Of a stretch of 64,000 bases of DNA, positions 50,583-59,002 are shown piece by piece; the first letter of the stretch is position 1, and each line of letters begins with the position of its first letter. The notes beneath the pieces are model-generated. The model ran no database searches, had not been told where the DNA came from, and worked only from the letters and a program-made list of their open reading frames with translations. Origin of the DNA: Pseudomonas nitroreducens NBRC 12694. Lineage in GTDB: Bacteria > Pseudomonadota > Gammaproteobacteria > Pseudomonadales > Pseudomonadaceae. The stretch covers positions 186,001 through 250,000 of the forward strand of contig NZ_BDAI01000004.1 of the NCBI RefSeq assembly GCF_002091755.1, in the 5' to 3' direction. Position numbers and translations under genes: made by a program.

Positions 50583-51451
50583 GCTGCGTCCCGCTCTTCC
50601 TCGAAGCGGGTGACCCAGGTCTCCAGCTGCTTGAAGGCCGGCTTGACGTCCTGCTCGATCAGCTTGCGGCCGGCGTCCACCGCCAGCAGCGTGGGCTTGC
50701 CGGCGACGTGGGCGACCAGGGTGGTGCGCACGCATTCAAGCGCCGAGAGCTCGGTCTTCACCCGCTGCGCCATGGCGTTGGACAGCGGGTCCATCAGGCA
50801 GTAGCAGACGAAGATGCCGAAGAACGTGCCCACCAGCGCGGCGGCCACGTGGGCGCCGATCTCGGCCACCGAGCCGCCGATGTTGCCCATGGTGATGATG
50901 ATCCCCAGGATCGCCGCGAGAATGCCGAAGCCGGGCATCGCCTCGCCGACCTTGTGCAGCGACTTGGACGGCTGCAGCAGGGCGTGCTCCATGGCGTCCA
51001 GTTCCTGTTCGAGGAAACCTTCCAGCTCGTGGGCGCTGATCTTGCCCATGGCCATCAGGCGGAAGTTGTCGGCGATGAACGCCATCAGGTTCTTTTCCTG
51101 GAGGATCAGCGGGTAGCGGGCGAACAGCTCGCTCTGGTCCGGCTCCTCGATGTGCGCATCGAGCACCTTCAGGCCGCCGACGTCGACCATCTCCAGCAGC
51201 TCGTAAAGCAGCATCAGCAGCTGGCGCTGGAATTCCTCGCCGCGGCGCTTGAAGACGAACACGCCCTTGATCTGCGAGCACATCTCCAGCAGCACTTCGC
51301 GGGGGTTGGCGACGACCAGGGTGCCCAGGCCCGCGCCGAGGATGATGATCATCTCCGCCGGCTGCCAGAGCGCGCGCAATTCGCCGTGGGCCATGGCGTA
51401 GCCGCCGAGCACGCAGGCGATGATGATCAGGGCGCCGATGATTTTCTGCAT
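50579..51451 (-). CDS. lafT: Flagellar motor stator protein LafT (MotA type)
   Basis: 290 aa with four membrane segments. The cytoplasmic loop holds the charged residues facing FliG (RRGEEFQRQLLMLLYELLEM). EAMPGFGILAAILGIIITMG and ALVGTFFGIFVCYCLMDPL are the MotA signatures containing the two conserved prolines. It forms the proton channel with LafU. Confidence 0.94.
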   Translation of the reverse strand: MQKIIGALIIIACVLGGYAMAHGELRALWQPAEMIIILGAGLGTLVVANPREVLLEMCSQIKGVFVFKRRGEEFQRQLLMLLYELLEMVDVGGLKVLDAHIEEPDQSELFARYPLILQEKNLMAFIADNFRLMAMGKISAHELEGFLEQELDAMEHALLQPSKSLHKVGEAMPGFGILAAILGIIITMGNIGGSVAEIGAHVAAALVGTFFGIFVCYCLMDPLSNAMAQRVKTELSALECVRTTLVAHVAGKPTLLAVDAGRKLIEQDVKPAFKQLETWVTRFEEERDAA

Positions 51452-51464
51452 GGTTTGGGATTCT

Positions 51465-52226
51465 TCAGGGAGTGTCGGGGGTGTTGAGGAAACGGCTGCA
51501 CTTGCCGATCGCCTGCTTCATCAGCTGGCAGATGCGCGCATCGGTCAGCTCCAGCACCAGGGCGATTTCCTTGAGGTTCAGTTCGTGCTGGTAATACAGG
51601 TTGAGGATCAGCCGCTCGCGCTCATTCAGGCGCTCCAGCGCCTGGGCCAGCAGGCGTTCCTTGAGCACGCGCTCTTCCAGCGCATCGCCGCTGGCCTGCA
51701 CGCCGTCGTGGCCGCTCTGCAGCAACGCGTCGAAGCTCTCGATGGCCTCGGAGGACTCGGCGCGCAGGTAATCCTGGTAGCCCGCCTCGTCGAGGCCGGT
51801 GGCGGCGAGCACTTCCTCGTCGCTCGGCACGCGGCCGAGTTGGCGCGCCAGCGCGCGGATCGCATCGCGCACCTTGTGCGCCTGCTGCCGCACCTGCCGG
51901 GGGCGCCAGTCCTGGCGGCGCAGTTCGTCGAGAATGGCGCCGCGGATGCGCAGCGCGGCGAAGCGGCCGAACTGCTCGTCCGGCTCGCCGTAGCGACGCA
52001 GGCCTTCGAGCAGGCCCATCAGGCCGATCTGCTCCATGTCCTCGCGGTCCAGCACCTGGTTGGCCTGCAGCGACAGCTGGCTGACGATGCGCCGCACCAG
52101 TGGCAGGTACTGCATCATCCAGCGCTGCTCGGCCGCCGGCGACAGGCGCGCATGGCCGCCCTCGGGGCTGTCGTAGCCGCCGACGCCACTGGCATAGCCG
52201 TGAGCAGGATCGCGAAGGGCGTGCAT
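51465..52226 (-). CDS. lafS: Lateral flagellar sigma-28 factor LafS (FliA type)
   Basis: 253 aa. Region 2 (LPLVRRIVSQLSLQANQVLD, DMEQIGLMGLLEGLRRY, GRFAALRIRGAILDELRRQD) and region 4 (LNERERLILNLYYQHELNLK, EIALVLELTDARICQLMKQA) are clear. It drives late lateral genes, held in check by FlgM encoded at 56824-57108. It lies 13 bp before lafT. Confidence 0.94.
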   Translation of the reverse strand: MHALRDPAHGYASGVGGYDSPEGGHARLSPAAEQRWMMQYLPLVRRIVSQLSLQANQVLDREDMEQIGLMGLLEGLRRYGEPDEQFGRFAALRIRGAILDELRRQDWRPRQVRQQAHKVRDAIRALARQLGRVPSDEEVLAATGLDEAGYQDYLRAESSEAIESFDALLQSGHDGVQASGDALEERVLKERLLAQALERLNERERLILNLYYQHELNLKEIALVLELTDARICQLMKQAIGKCSRFLNTPDTP

Positions 52227-52232
52227 GGCGGC

Positions 52233-52718
52233 CTACTGGACGATCATCTTGCTGAGCAGCACGTGCTCGAAGGGCACCACCACCTTGCGCGCGGCGAAGT
52301 CGTCGATCACCGCCTTCTCCAGGCGCGTCTGCACCTCGCCGATGGGCATGGCGCGCAGCACTTCGAACTTCTCCGGCGTCAGGTTGGCGACCACCGAGCT
52401 GCGCACCATGGGCGCGACGCTCTCCAGCTTCTTGCGCTCCTGCTCGGCCCTGGCCTGCAGCACCAGGTCGATCACGAAGTAGTGCTCGCGGTCTTCGCCG
52501 CGGGAGCTGACGATGATCTTCTCCACCGGCACGAAGAGGTATTCGGCGCTCTCCTGCTCCTCCTCCGTTGCATCTTCCTTGGCTGCCTCCTTGTCGGAAG
52601 CGGCGGCGGCCGGGGCGAGGCTGGCGGACTTGATCATCTTGTAATTGACGAACACGCCGCCCAGCACGACGGCGATATTCACGATGAGCATCAGTAGAAC
52701 GAGACGCGGCGTGGACAT
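52233..52718 (-). CDS. lafF: FliL-family stator-associated protein LafF
   Basis: 161 aa. A single N-terminal membrane segment (LVLLMLIVNIAVVLGGVF), an Ala/Glu linker, then a stomatin-like FliL domain (YFVIDLVLQARAEQERKKLE; EDFAARKVVVP-like end). It supports stator function. It is encoded between lafE and lafS. Confidence 0.88.
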   Translation of the reverse strand: MSTPRLVLLMLIVNIAVVLGGVFVNYKMIKSASLAPAAAASDKEAAKEDATEEEQESAEYLFVPVEKIIVSSRGEDREHYFVIDLVLQARAEQERKKLESVAPMVRSSVVANLTPEKFEVLRAMPIGEVQTRLEKAVIDDFAARKVVVPFEHVLLSKMIVQ

Positions 52719-52762
52719 GGGGTTTCTCGAAAAATCCTGTGGGGGTGCGGGCCGCGGGCGGC

Positions 52763-53917
52763 CTACACGGTAATCAGTACGTCGCTGTCGCCACGCGGCG
52801 CGGAGCGCTCGCCCACCTGCGCATCACGCGGGTTGGCGGCGACCGTGAGCGGTTCTTCGGCAAAGCGCTGGCGGTTCTGCTGGCCCTGCTGGCCGGACTG
52901 CGAATCGGACGAAACCTGCACGTTGACCTGCAGGAAGTTCTGCCCGACCAGTTCCTGGCGCAGGCGCTCACTGGTGTTCTGCAGCAGGCGCACGACGTCG
53001 CCGTTGGACGCGGAAATCTGCACGTTGAGCTGCCCGGCCTCATGGCGCACGAGGATTTCCATGGCGCCCAGCTCCGGCGGATCAAGGCGGATCGTGGCGT
53101 TCTGCACGCGCTGGCCGAGTTGCAGCTCGACGTTGTCGCGCAGGGCGCTGACCATCTGCTCGCCCCAGTGGGCCTCGTTGCTGCCCTTGAGGTGCAGCGG
53201 CTTGTCGAACAGCGGCGACGCCGGTGCAGTAGACGAGGCGGGCGTGCTGCTGTCGGTCACCGGAAGACGCGCGTCGAGCGCGCCGCCGGGCAACGTCGGT
53301 ACGGCGGAGTCCGGGGTCTGTGCGGCAGCAGCCAGGTGCTGTTGCAGCAACGTCTGCGCCTGGCTCTGGGTCGCCTCGCGCGGTGCCGGCTGCGTGGGTA
53401 CGGCCGGCTCTTCGGGCAGGTCGGCGGGCGGCAGCAGCACGTCTTCGGGCTTCACTGCGGCGGGCGCCGGCTGCGCCTGGCCATCCACGGCCTGGGTGGC
53501 GAAACCGGCCACCTGGGCGTGGGTCCGGACCGCCGGGTTATCCCGCGCCTGCACCACCAGCCCAGCCTGGCCAAGCATGCCGGCGAGCCAGTTTTCCGCG
53601 CCGGAGGGTGATGCTTCTTCGCTTGCCCGGCCCTGCGTATCGTCGTCGCGGGTATCGACGGGCAACGCCTCCGGCGGCAGCGCAGCCTCGGCTTGCTGAA
53701 CCGGCTCCTCGGCCTGCGCGGTATCGAACTGGGCGAGGAACGACTGCACGCTGATGGTTCGCTCGCCGGCATTCGACTGCGCCGGCGGCTGCGCACGGAA
53801 TCCCGCCACAGCAGCAGTGTCGCCGCCGTCGCGGCGCGAGTCCTGCGAACGCGCCTCGGCCACCGGGCGTGTAGCACGGTCGGTGGTCGGCAGCGCTTGG
53901 GTCGGCAACTGGATCAC
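52763..53917 (-). CDS. lafE: Hook-length control protein LafE (FliK type)
   Basis: 384 aa from a GTG start. A long Pro/Ala/Gln-rich unfolded N-terminal part (about 1-240) acts as the ruler. The C-terminal Flg_hook domain has LQLGQRVQNATIRLDPPELG, AMEILVRHEAGQLNVQISAS and LRQELVGQNF. It measures the hook and switches export specificity. Confidence 0.9.
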   Translation of the reverse strand: MIQLPTQALPTTDRATRPVAEARSQDSRRDGGDTAAVAGFRAQPPAQSNAGERTISVQSFLAQFDTAQAEEPVQQAEAALPPEALPVDTRDDDTQGRASEEASPSGAENWLAGMLGQAGLVVQARDNPAVRTHAQVAGFATQAVDGQAQPAPAAVKPEDVLLPPADLPEEPAVPTQPAPREATQSQAQTLLQQHLAAAAQTPDSAVPTLPGGALDARLPVTDSSTPASSTAPASPLFDKPLHLKGSNEAHWGEQMVSALRDNVELQLGQRVQNATIRLDPPELGAMEILVRHEAGQLNVQISASNGDVVRLLQNTSERLRQELVGQNFLQVNVQVSSDSQSGQQGQQNRQRFAEEPLTVAANPRDAQVGERSAPRGDSDVLITV

Positions 53918-53920
53918 GGT

Positions 53921-54238
53921 CTATCGACCCTCCTGGTACGTATCCACCTGCATGTACGCCGAGCGACCCTCGGCGTATTCCAGGTGCGAGAGCAGCAGGC
54001 GGCGCAGGCGCTCGCACTCTTCGGCACAGGCCTGCGACGCCTGCTCGTGCAGACGTTTCAGGTGCTTCTTGGCCAGCAGCACGTCGGCGGCCAGCCCGGT
54101 CTGCGATGACATCGCCACCAGTTGCGCGCGGATCGCCAGGTCGACCTGCCCCATGGCTTTCCAGTCCTTGCGCTGCAGCGCCGCGCCGAGCCGTTCGTAC
54201 AGCTCGAGCAGGCGCCGGCGATCATCCACGGGCGGCAC
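53921..54238 (-). CDS. FliT-like chaperone LafX/LafD
   Basis: 105 aa, mainly helical, from a GTG start within the end of fliS (17-bp overlap; GGGAGG upstream). DDRRRLLELYERLGAALQRK and HLKRLHEQASQACAEECERL form helices like FliT. Likely chaperone for the LafB cap. Called by position (lafC-X-E order) more than by sequence. Confidence 0.72.
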   Translation of the reverse strand: MPPVDDRRRLLELYERLGAALQRKDWKAMGQVDLAIRAQLVAMSSQTGLAADVLLAKKHLKRLHEQASQACAEECERLRRLLLSHLEYAEGRSAYMQVDTYQEGR

Positions 54239-54620
54239 TCACGCCCTCCCAGCCTTCACGCAGGATGCCCAGCAGGCGCACGACCTCATCGATCCCGGCG
54301 ACTTCCAGCGACACACTGACGTCGGAGAGCCGGTAGATGCAGTAGTCATACAGGCGCGCCAGGCCCTGCACGGTCTCGCCGCCGTTCTCGTAGTCGAGTG
54401 CGCCGTTGAGGCCGTTGAGGATGTTCAGGCACTTCTCCAGGGAGCGGCCCTTCTGCTGGTAGCGCTTGTGCTCGATATGCCCGCGGGCGCGGGCCAGTTC
54501 GTCGAGCAGGCCGTCGAACAGCACCAGCACCAGTTCGTAGGGCGAGGACGAGGCGGCCTTGGATTCCAGGTCGATCATCCGGTAGCTGTCGTAGCTTTCG
54601 TTCATGCCGTAGACGGTCAT
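54222..54620 (-). CDS. lafC: Flagellin export chaperone LafC (FliS type)
   Basis: 132 aa. SYRMIDLESKAASSSPYELV, LVLFDGLLDELARARGHIEH and ILNGLNGALDYENGGE are the FliS signature. It binds the LafA C-terminus before export. Its start overlaps the lafB stop (ATGA). Confidence 0.92.
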   Translation of the reverse strand: MTVYGMNESYDSYRMIDLESKAASSSPYELVLVLFDGLLDELARARGHIEHKRYQQKGRSLEKCLNILNGLNGALDYENGGETVQGLARLYDYCIYRLSDVSVSLEVAGIDEVVRLLGILREGWEGVSAARG

Positions 54621-55966
54621 CCGAACATCCCGCTGGTCTGGTCCATCGACTGCATGGTCTGCATCATCGAGGTGTATTGCTTGAGGTAGCGTGCGTAGTA
54701 GGTGTCGTACTGCTTCTGCAGGTTGTCGTAGTCATCGTTGACGCGGCGCAGGCTGTTGTTCAGGGCGTCCTTGCGGTTCTTCATGACGCCATTGGTGCTG
54801 TTGGTGTAGACGGCGACACCCTTGTCCAGGCTGTCGAGCAGGTTGCCCTTGCCCATGAACAGCTTGTCCAGGGCCTCGGGTTCGCTGGCGATGGCTTTCT
54901 CGAAACGAGTGGCGTCGAGGGTCAGCTTGCCGCTGCGGTCGGCGCTGATGCCCAGGGTGATCAGGTTGGCGCCGCCGAAGCTGGTACGGACCATCTGGTT
55001 CAGCGCGTTCTCGATGGCACGCACGCTGGAGTCGCCGGCCAGGGCGCCGCGGGCGTTGCCGTTCTGGTCGCCGGCGGCGGTCAGGCTGTCGATGGTGCTG
55101 GCCAGGGCGTTGAAGGCGTCGATGAAGGTCTGCACCTTCTTCTTGGTTTCGCTCTGGTCCTGGGCGACGGTCAGGCGGATCGGCTGTTCGCCGGACTTCT
55201 GCGCCTGGGTGAAGGTTGCGCTGACACCATCGATGATGTTGTCGAAGGTGTTGCTGGCGTTGGTCAGCAGCATGCCGTTCTCGCCACCCAGGCGGACGCG
55301 GGCGTCCTGGGCCTTGGACAGCTCCTGCGGGTTACCGATGGCGTTCTCGAAAGCGCTGTTGGCGCTGTCGGTGCCGCTCAGCGACAGGCTGATGGCATTC
55401 GCCGCACCGGACTTCTCCGCGCCCAGCACCAGCGAGACCTGGCCGTTGCTGCGCACCAGGGTGGCCTTGACGCCGGTATTGTCGGTGGCCTTGTTGATTG
55501 CGGCGGCCAGTTCGTCCAGCGAGTTGGCGCCGTCGCCGTCGGTGTCGATCTTGCTCAGGTCGATGTCGAACGACTTGCCGTTCTGGCTGAGGGTCAGGGT
55601 GCCCTGGGTATCGATGTCGCCGGCCTGCAGGCCGGAGAACGACAGCTGGTGGCTGGTGGCGAGCTGCTCGACGAAGAAGTCGTAGCTGCCGGGCACGGCG
55701 TTCTTGTCCACCTTGGCGCTCAGGTAGCCGTCCTTGCTGGTGGTGGCGCTGTTGACCAGCATGCTGGTGTTGCTGCCGGTCACACCCTGCAGGCTCTTCA
55801 CTGCCGAGGAGAAGGTCTTGAGCGCCGACTCCAGGGAAGTCACCGCGGTCAGCTGGGACTGGTACGACGACTTGTTGCGATCAGCCTTGTTCAGGCCGTT
55901 CTGCACTTCGTACGTGGCCAGCTGCTGAGCCATGCTTTTGACGTAATCGGAATCTATGGTCGCCAT
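54617..55966 (-). CDS. lafB: Filament cap protein LafB (FliD type)
   Basis: 449 aa from ATG 55966 (AGAGGTGG upstream); a longer open frame upstream is not conserved. ATIDSDYVKSMAQQLATYEV and YQSQLTAVTSLESALKTFSS open the protein; the C-terminal coiled coil includes LNNSLRRVNDDYDNLQKQYD and ends QTSGMFG. It caps the growing LafA filament. It is the first gene of lafB-C-X-E-F-S-T-U, with a sigma-54 promoter 27 bp upstream. Confidence 0.92.
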   Translation of the reverse strand: MATIDSDYVKSMAQQLATYEVQNGLNKADRNKSSYQSQLTAVTSLESALKTFSSAVKSLQGVTGSNTSMLVNSATTSKDGYLSAKVDKNAVPGSYDFFVEQLATSHQLSFSGLQAGDIDTQGTLTLSQNGKSFDIDLSKIDTDGDGANSLDELAAAINKATDNTGVKATLVRSNGQVSLVLGAEKSGAANAISLSLSGTDSANSAFENAIGNPQELSKAQDARVRLGGENGMLLTNASNTFDNIIDGVSATFTQAQKSGEQPIRLTVAQDQSETKKKVQTFIDAFNALASTIDSLTAAGDQNGNARGALAGDSSVRAIENALNQMVRTSFGGANLITLGISADRSGKLTLDATRFEKAIASEPEALDKLFMGKGNLLDSLDKGVAVYTNSTNGVMKNRKDALNNSLRRVNDDYDNLQKQYDTYYARYLKQYTSMMQTMQSMDQTSGMFG

Positions 55967-55992
55967 CTGAATCCACCTCTTTGTGCCGGAAG

Positions 55993-56008
55993 AGCAATTA
56001 CGATGCCA
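55993..56008 (-). promoter_or_regulatory. Sigma-54 promoter of the lafB-U operon
   Basis: The minus strand reads TGGCAT-CGTAA-TTGCT with GG and GC 10 bp apart. The start site would be near 55983, giving a leader of about 17 bases containing the AGGTGG ribosome-binding site. LafK is the likely activator. Confidence 0.75.
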
Positions 56009-56218
56009 ATGCCGGAGACCCCGTACTTCGGGGCTTTGCGGGTTTCCCAGGGAGAAGTCGAACTTCCGCCCGGCGTACTTTGGCGCGCTGCGGGAAGCGG
56101 TGTTTCCGCCTACCGGGCACGCGACCTGATGCAAGGAAAGGGCGACCGTGGGCGGGGATTCGTTAAGGGGTTTCGACGGGATGATTTCTGGGGGGAGTCG
56201 CATGCGCAGGCGTCTCCG

Positions 56219-56346
56219 CAGGAGCGGACTTCGTCCGTGCTGGCGATGGTGCCGTGAGGTTCGCGAGCAAGGACTAGGCGTCCCCCTCCGTCCTACGAAG
56301 AGCGTCTTGGCGTTCCCCCGTAGGAGCGAGCCTGCTCGCGAACAGA
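56219..56346. repeat. Degenerate GTAGGAGCGAGC-type palindromes
   Basis: GCAGGAGCGGACTTCGTCCG near 56219-56238 and GTAGGAGCGAGCCTGCTCGC at 56320-56339 (GCGAGC-CT-GCTCGC core) are REP-type palindromes, related to the repeat at 25990-26056. The rest of 55967-56386 holds the lafB promoter and no gene that I can support. Confidence 0.55.
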
Positions 56347-56386
56347 CCCGACCCAGGAAAGCCGCGACCGAAAGGTGCGGAAAGGA

Positions 56387-56827
56387 TCAGTAAGGCTGCC
56401 GCGAATACACCGGCTGCTCGCGCGGATCGCCCATCAGTTGGCTGAGAATGTCGTGGTGCATCGCCAGCAGCTTGCCGTTGCGCTCGTTGAGGCGCTTGCA
56501 CTGGGCGGTGAGCTGGCCCAGCTGCTGCCACTCCTGCTGGAGCTCCTCGCGGCGCGGCGGCTGGTAGCTGGACAGCAGCGTACGCATGCCTTCAGCGTCC
56601 ATCGGCAGCTGGAAGGCGCGCAGCACGCGGCTACGGCGCTGCGCCCGGCCGGCGACGGCATCGAGCAGCACCTGGATATCGGGATTCAGCGCTTCGATCT
56701 GCGCACTGTCCCGCGCCAGCAGGTGGCGATACAGCTCCTGCAGGCGCTCGCGCAGCGCCAGGCAATCGCGGCCATCCTGCTGGATGTCCTGCTCGATCAC
56801 CTGCAGCAACCGCGCGCGCTGGGTCAT
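56387..56827 (-). CDS. flgN: Hook-junction export chaperone FlgN (lateral)
   Basis: 146 aa, almost all helical. LQVIEQDIQQDGRDCLALRE at the start and RNGKLLAMHHDILSQLMGDP near the end match FlgN. It escorts FlgK and FlgL to the export apparatus. It overlaps flgM by four bases. Position beside FlgM supports the call. Confidence 0.82.
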   Translation of the reverse strand: MTQRARLLQVIEQDIQQDGRDCLALRERLQELYRHLLARDSAQIEALNPDIQVLLDAVAGRAQRRSRVLRAFQLPMDAEGMRTLLSSYQPPRREELQQEWQQLGQLTAQCKRLNERNGKLLAMHHDILSQLMGDPREQPVYSRQPY

Positions 56828-57108
56828 GCGTCGCTGCCGCGATGGTAGGAAAGAATGCTGGTGGCGAGCAGGCGGGTGTCGTTGGCCAGGTCGCCATTCA
56901 TCAGGGCGCGGCGGATTTCGGCAACCCGGTCCTGGTCCACGTCAGGCATGGCGCGCAGGGTTTCCTGCATCTCGTCCAGGCGCAGTGAATCGCTGACCGG
57001 CGCGCTGGCGCCGGCCTCTGCCACGGGAGCGGCGCGCTCGCTGCGTGCGCTCTTGGCGGACTCGCTGGTGGCCAGCGCGACGCTGGTCAGTTGCCGGGTG
57101 ATTTCCAT
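56824..57108 (-). CDS. flgM: Anti-sigma-28 factor FlgM (lateral)
   Basis: 94 aa. A disordered N-terminal half (Ser/Ala rich) and a C-terminal sigma-binding half: VDQDRVAEIRRALMNGDLAN and RLLATSILSYHRG. It holds LafS until the hook is complete, then is exported. A TTAA-N16-GTCGCC element 39 bp upstream may be its own late promoter. Confidence 0.88.
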   Translation of the reverse strand: MEITRQLTSVALATSESAKSARSERAAPVAEAGASAPVSDSLRLDEMQETLRAMPDVDQDRVAEIRRALMNGDLANDTRLLATSILSYHRGSDA

Positions 57109-57146
57109 GGTCGGTATCCGAGTATTTCTGGGGCTTTCCCTCAGAG

Positions 57147-57172
57147 GGCGACCGCCCCGAAGGAAAACTTAA
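57147..57172 (-). promoter_or_regulatory. Possible sigma-28 (LafS) promoter of flgM
   Basis: On the minus strand TTAAGTTT begins a TTAA-N16-GTCGCC element like that before lafA. TTAAGTTT is close to the sigma-28 -35 TAAAGTTT; the -10 is poor. Confidence 0.35.
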
Positions 57173-57247
57173 ATGCCGTGTTCAGAGTTCGCCAAACGGC
57201 CGGCGCATAACGCGGAAGGGGATATCCGCCATGTCCGCAGGCCAGAC

Positions 57248-57670
57248 TCAAGCCCTGGCACGCCACCAGGACTGCGCGGCGAGGCCATCCTGGATTTTCT
57301 GTTCCTGCTGCGCAAGCTGCGCCTGCCACTGGCCGACCTTGGCCTCGATCACCTGGGTCAGCACCTTCTCGCTGCGCATCGCGGCCAGCAACTCACCCTG
57401 GATGCGCGCCAGGGCCTGCTCGGCGACCTCCAGCTCGCGGCGCTGCAGCTGCAGCATCTTGTGCAGCGTCACCTTGTACTGCTGCTGGTTGTGCCGCTGC
57501 AACGGCGTGCTGGTGGCGACACTGAAGCCGCACAGGCGGTCGAGCCCGGTGATGTTGTTGCGGTAGCGCTGGCACAGCGTCTGCTGGTAATTCACCCGGC
57601 CCAGCAGCTCGCGGACCTTGCCGCCGCGCACGTCGGCGAGGCGCCCGAGCATATCGATCTGCGCCTTCAT
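57248..57670 (-). CDS. fliJ: Flagellar export protein FliJ (lateral)
   Basis: 140 aa, a long helical hairpin rich in Gln, Leu and Arg (KMLQLQRRELEVAEQALARI; VLTQVIEAKVGQWQAQLAQQ). It sits in the FliI ring and escorts cargo. Its start codon overlaps the fliI stop by one base. Called by position, length and coiled-coil form. Confidence 0.82.
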   Translation of the reverse strand: MKAQIDMLGRLADVRGGKVRELLGRVNYQQTLCQRYRNNITGLDRLCGFSVATSTPLQRHNQQQYKVTLHKMLQLQRRELEVAEQALARIQGELLAAMRSEKVLTQVIEAKVGQWQAQLAQQEQKIQDGLAAQSWWRARA

Positions 57671-59001
57671 CAGCGGCTACCGACAATGCTTTGCAGGGTG
57701 GCGACGCTGTTGCCGAGCTCGGCGCCGTCCGCCGTTTCCTGCCTCAGGTAGCGCTCCAGCATCGGTGCCAGCTGCACCGCGCGGTCGGTCTTCACGTCCA
57801 TTCCTGGCGTGTAGCCGCCCAGCGGGATCAACTCCTTGATGCGCTCATAGGTGCCACTGAATTCCTTGAACTGGCGCGCTGCAGAGAGATGCACCGGGTC
57901 CGCCACCTGGCTCATGCAGCGGCTGACCGAGGCACCGATGTCGATGGCCGGGTAATGCCCGACATCCGCCAGGCGCCGCGAGAGCACGATGTGCCCGTCG
58001 AGGATGGCGCGGGCGCAGTCGACGATCGGGTCCTGGTGGTCGTCGCCCTCCGCCAGCACGGTGTAGATGGCGCTCAGGCTGCCCATCTCGCCTTCGCCGT
58101 TGCCGGCGCTCTCCACCAGTTCCGGGAGCATGCCGAACACCGACGGCGGGTAGCCCTTGGTCGCCGGCGGCTCGCCCAGGGCCAGGGCGATCTCGCGCTG
58201 GGCCATGGCGTAGCGGGTCAGCGAATCCACCAGCAGCAGCACGTCCTTGCCCTGGTCGCGGAAGTAGGCGGCGATGCTGTGGCACAGCTCGGTGGCCTTC
58301 AGGCGCATCAGTGGCGATTCATTGGCCGGCGCCACCACCACCACGGCCTTCTGCAAGCCTTCCGGGCCGAGGGAGTGCAGGATGAACTCCTGCACCTCGC
58401 GGCCGCGTTCGCCGATCAGCCCCACGACCACCACATCGGCCTTGGTCTGCCGGGTGATCATGCCCAGCAGCACGCTCTTGCCCACGCCGCTGCCGGCGAA
58501 CAGGCCGACGCGCTGGCCCTTGCCCAGGGTCAGCAGGCCGTTGATGGCGCGCACGCCAACGTCCAGTGGCTCGGACACCGGGCGCCGGCGCAGCGGGTTC
58601 ACCTGCGGCAGCTCGGTGGGCAGGGGATGTCGGCCGGCGAGCTTGCCGAGGCCGTCCAGAGGCTCGCCAAGGCCGTTGACCACGCGCCCCAGCCAGGAAT
58701 GATCGATATGCAGCACGGCTTCGTCCGGCGCCGGGAAGACCCGCGAGCCGGAGGTCAGGCCGACGGGCTTCTTGAAGGGCATGAGGTAGGTGATGTCTCG
58801 GTTGAAGCCGACTACCTGCGCCTCCAGGCGCTCGCCGTCGGCGACTTCCACGTAGCAGCGCTGGCCGGTCATGCGCCGGCAGCCGAGGCTTTCCAGCAGC
58901 AGGCCGGAGACCCGCACCAGGCGACCGCTGACCCGCGCCAGCTGGACCGAATCCAGCGAGCGCAGCGCTTCTTCGAGCTTGAAGCCGTCGCCCAGGGCCA
59001 C
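57670..59001 (-). CDS. fliI: Flagellar export ATPase FliI (lateral)
   Basis: 443 aa. Walker A GSGVGKS (170-176), the F1-beta-like VGLIGERGREVQEFI, and Walker B DVLLLVDSLTRYAMAQREIA are present. The start is GTG, one base after the fliH stop. It energises flagellar protein export with FliH and FliJ. Confidence 0.95.
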   Translation of the reverse strand: MALGDGFKLEEALRSLDSVQLARVSGRLVRVSGLLLESLGCRRMTGQRCYVEVADGERLEAQVVGFNRDITYLMPFKKPVGLTSGSRVFPAPDEAVLHIDHSWLGRVVNGLGEPLDGLGKLAGRHPLPTELPQVNPLRRRPVSEPLDVGVRAINGLLTLGKGQRVGLFAGSGVGKSVLLGMITRQTKADVVVVGLIGERGREVQEFILHSLGPEGLQKAVVVVAPANESPLMRLKATELCHSIAAYFRDQGKDVLLLVDSLTRYAMAQREIALALGEPPATKGYPPSVFGMLPELVESAGNGEGEMGSLSAIYTVLAEGDDHQDPIVDCARAILDGHIVLSRRLADVGHYPAIDIGASVSRCMSQVADPVHLSAARQFKEFSGTYERIKELIPLGGYTPGMDVKTDRAVQLAPMLERYLRQETADGAELGNSVATLQSIVGSR

Positions 59002-59002
59002 G

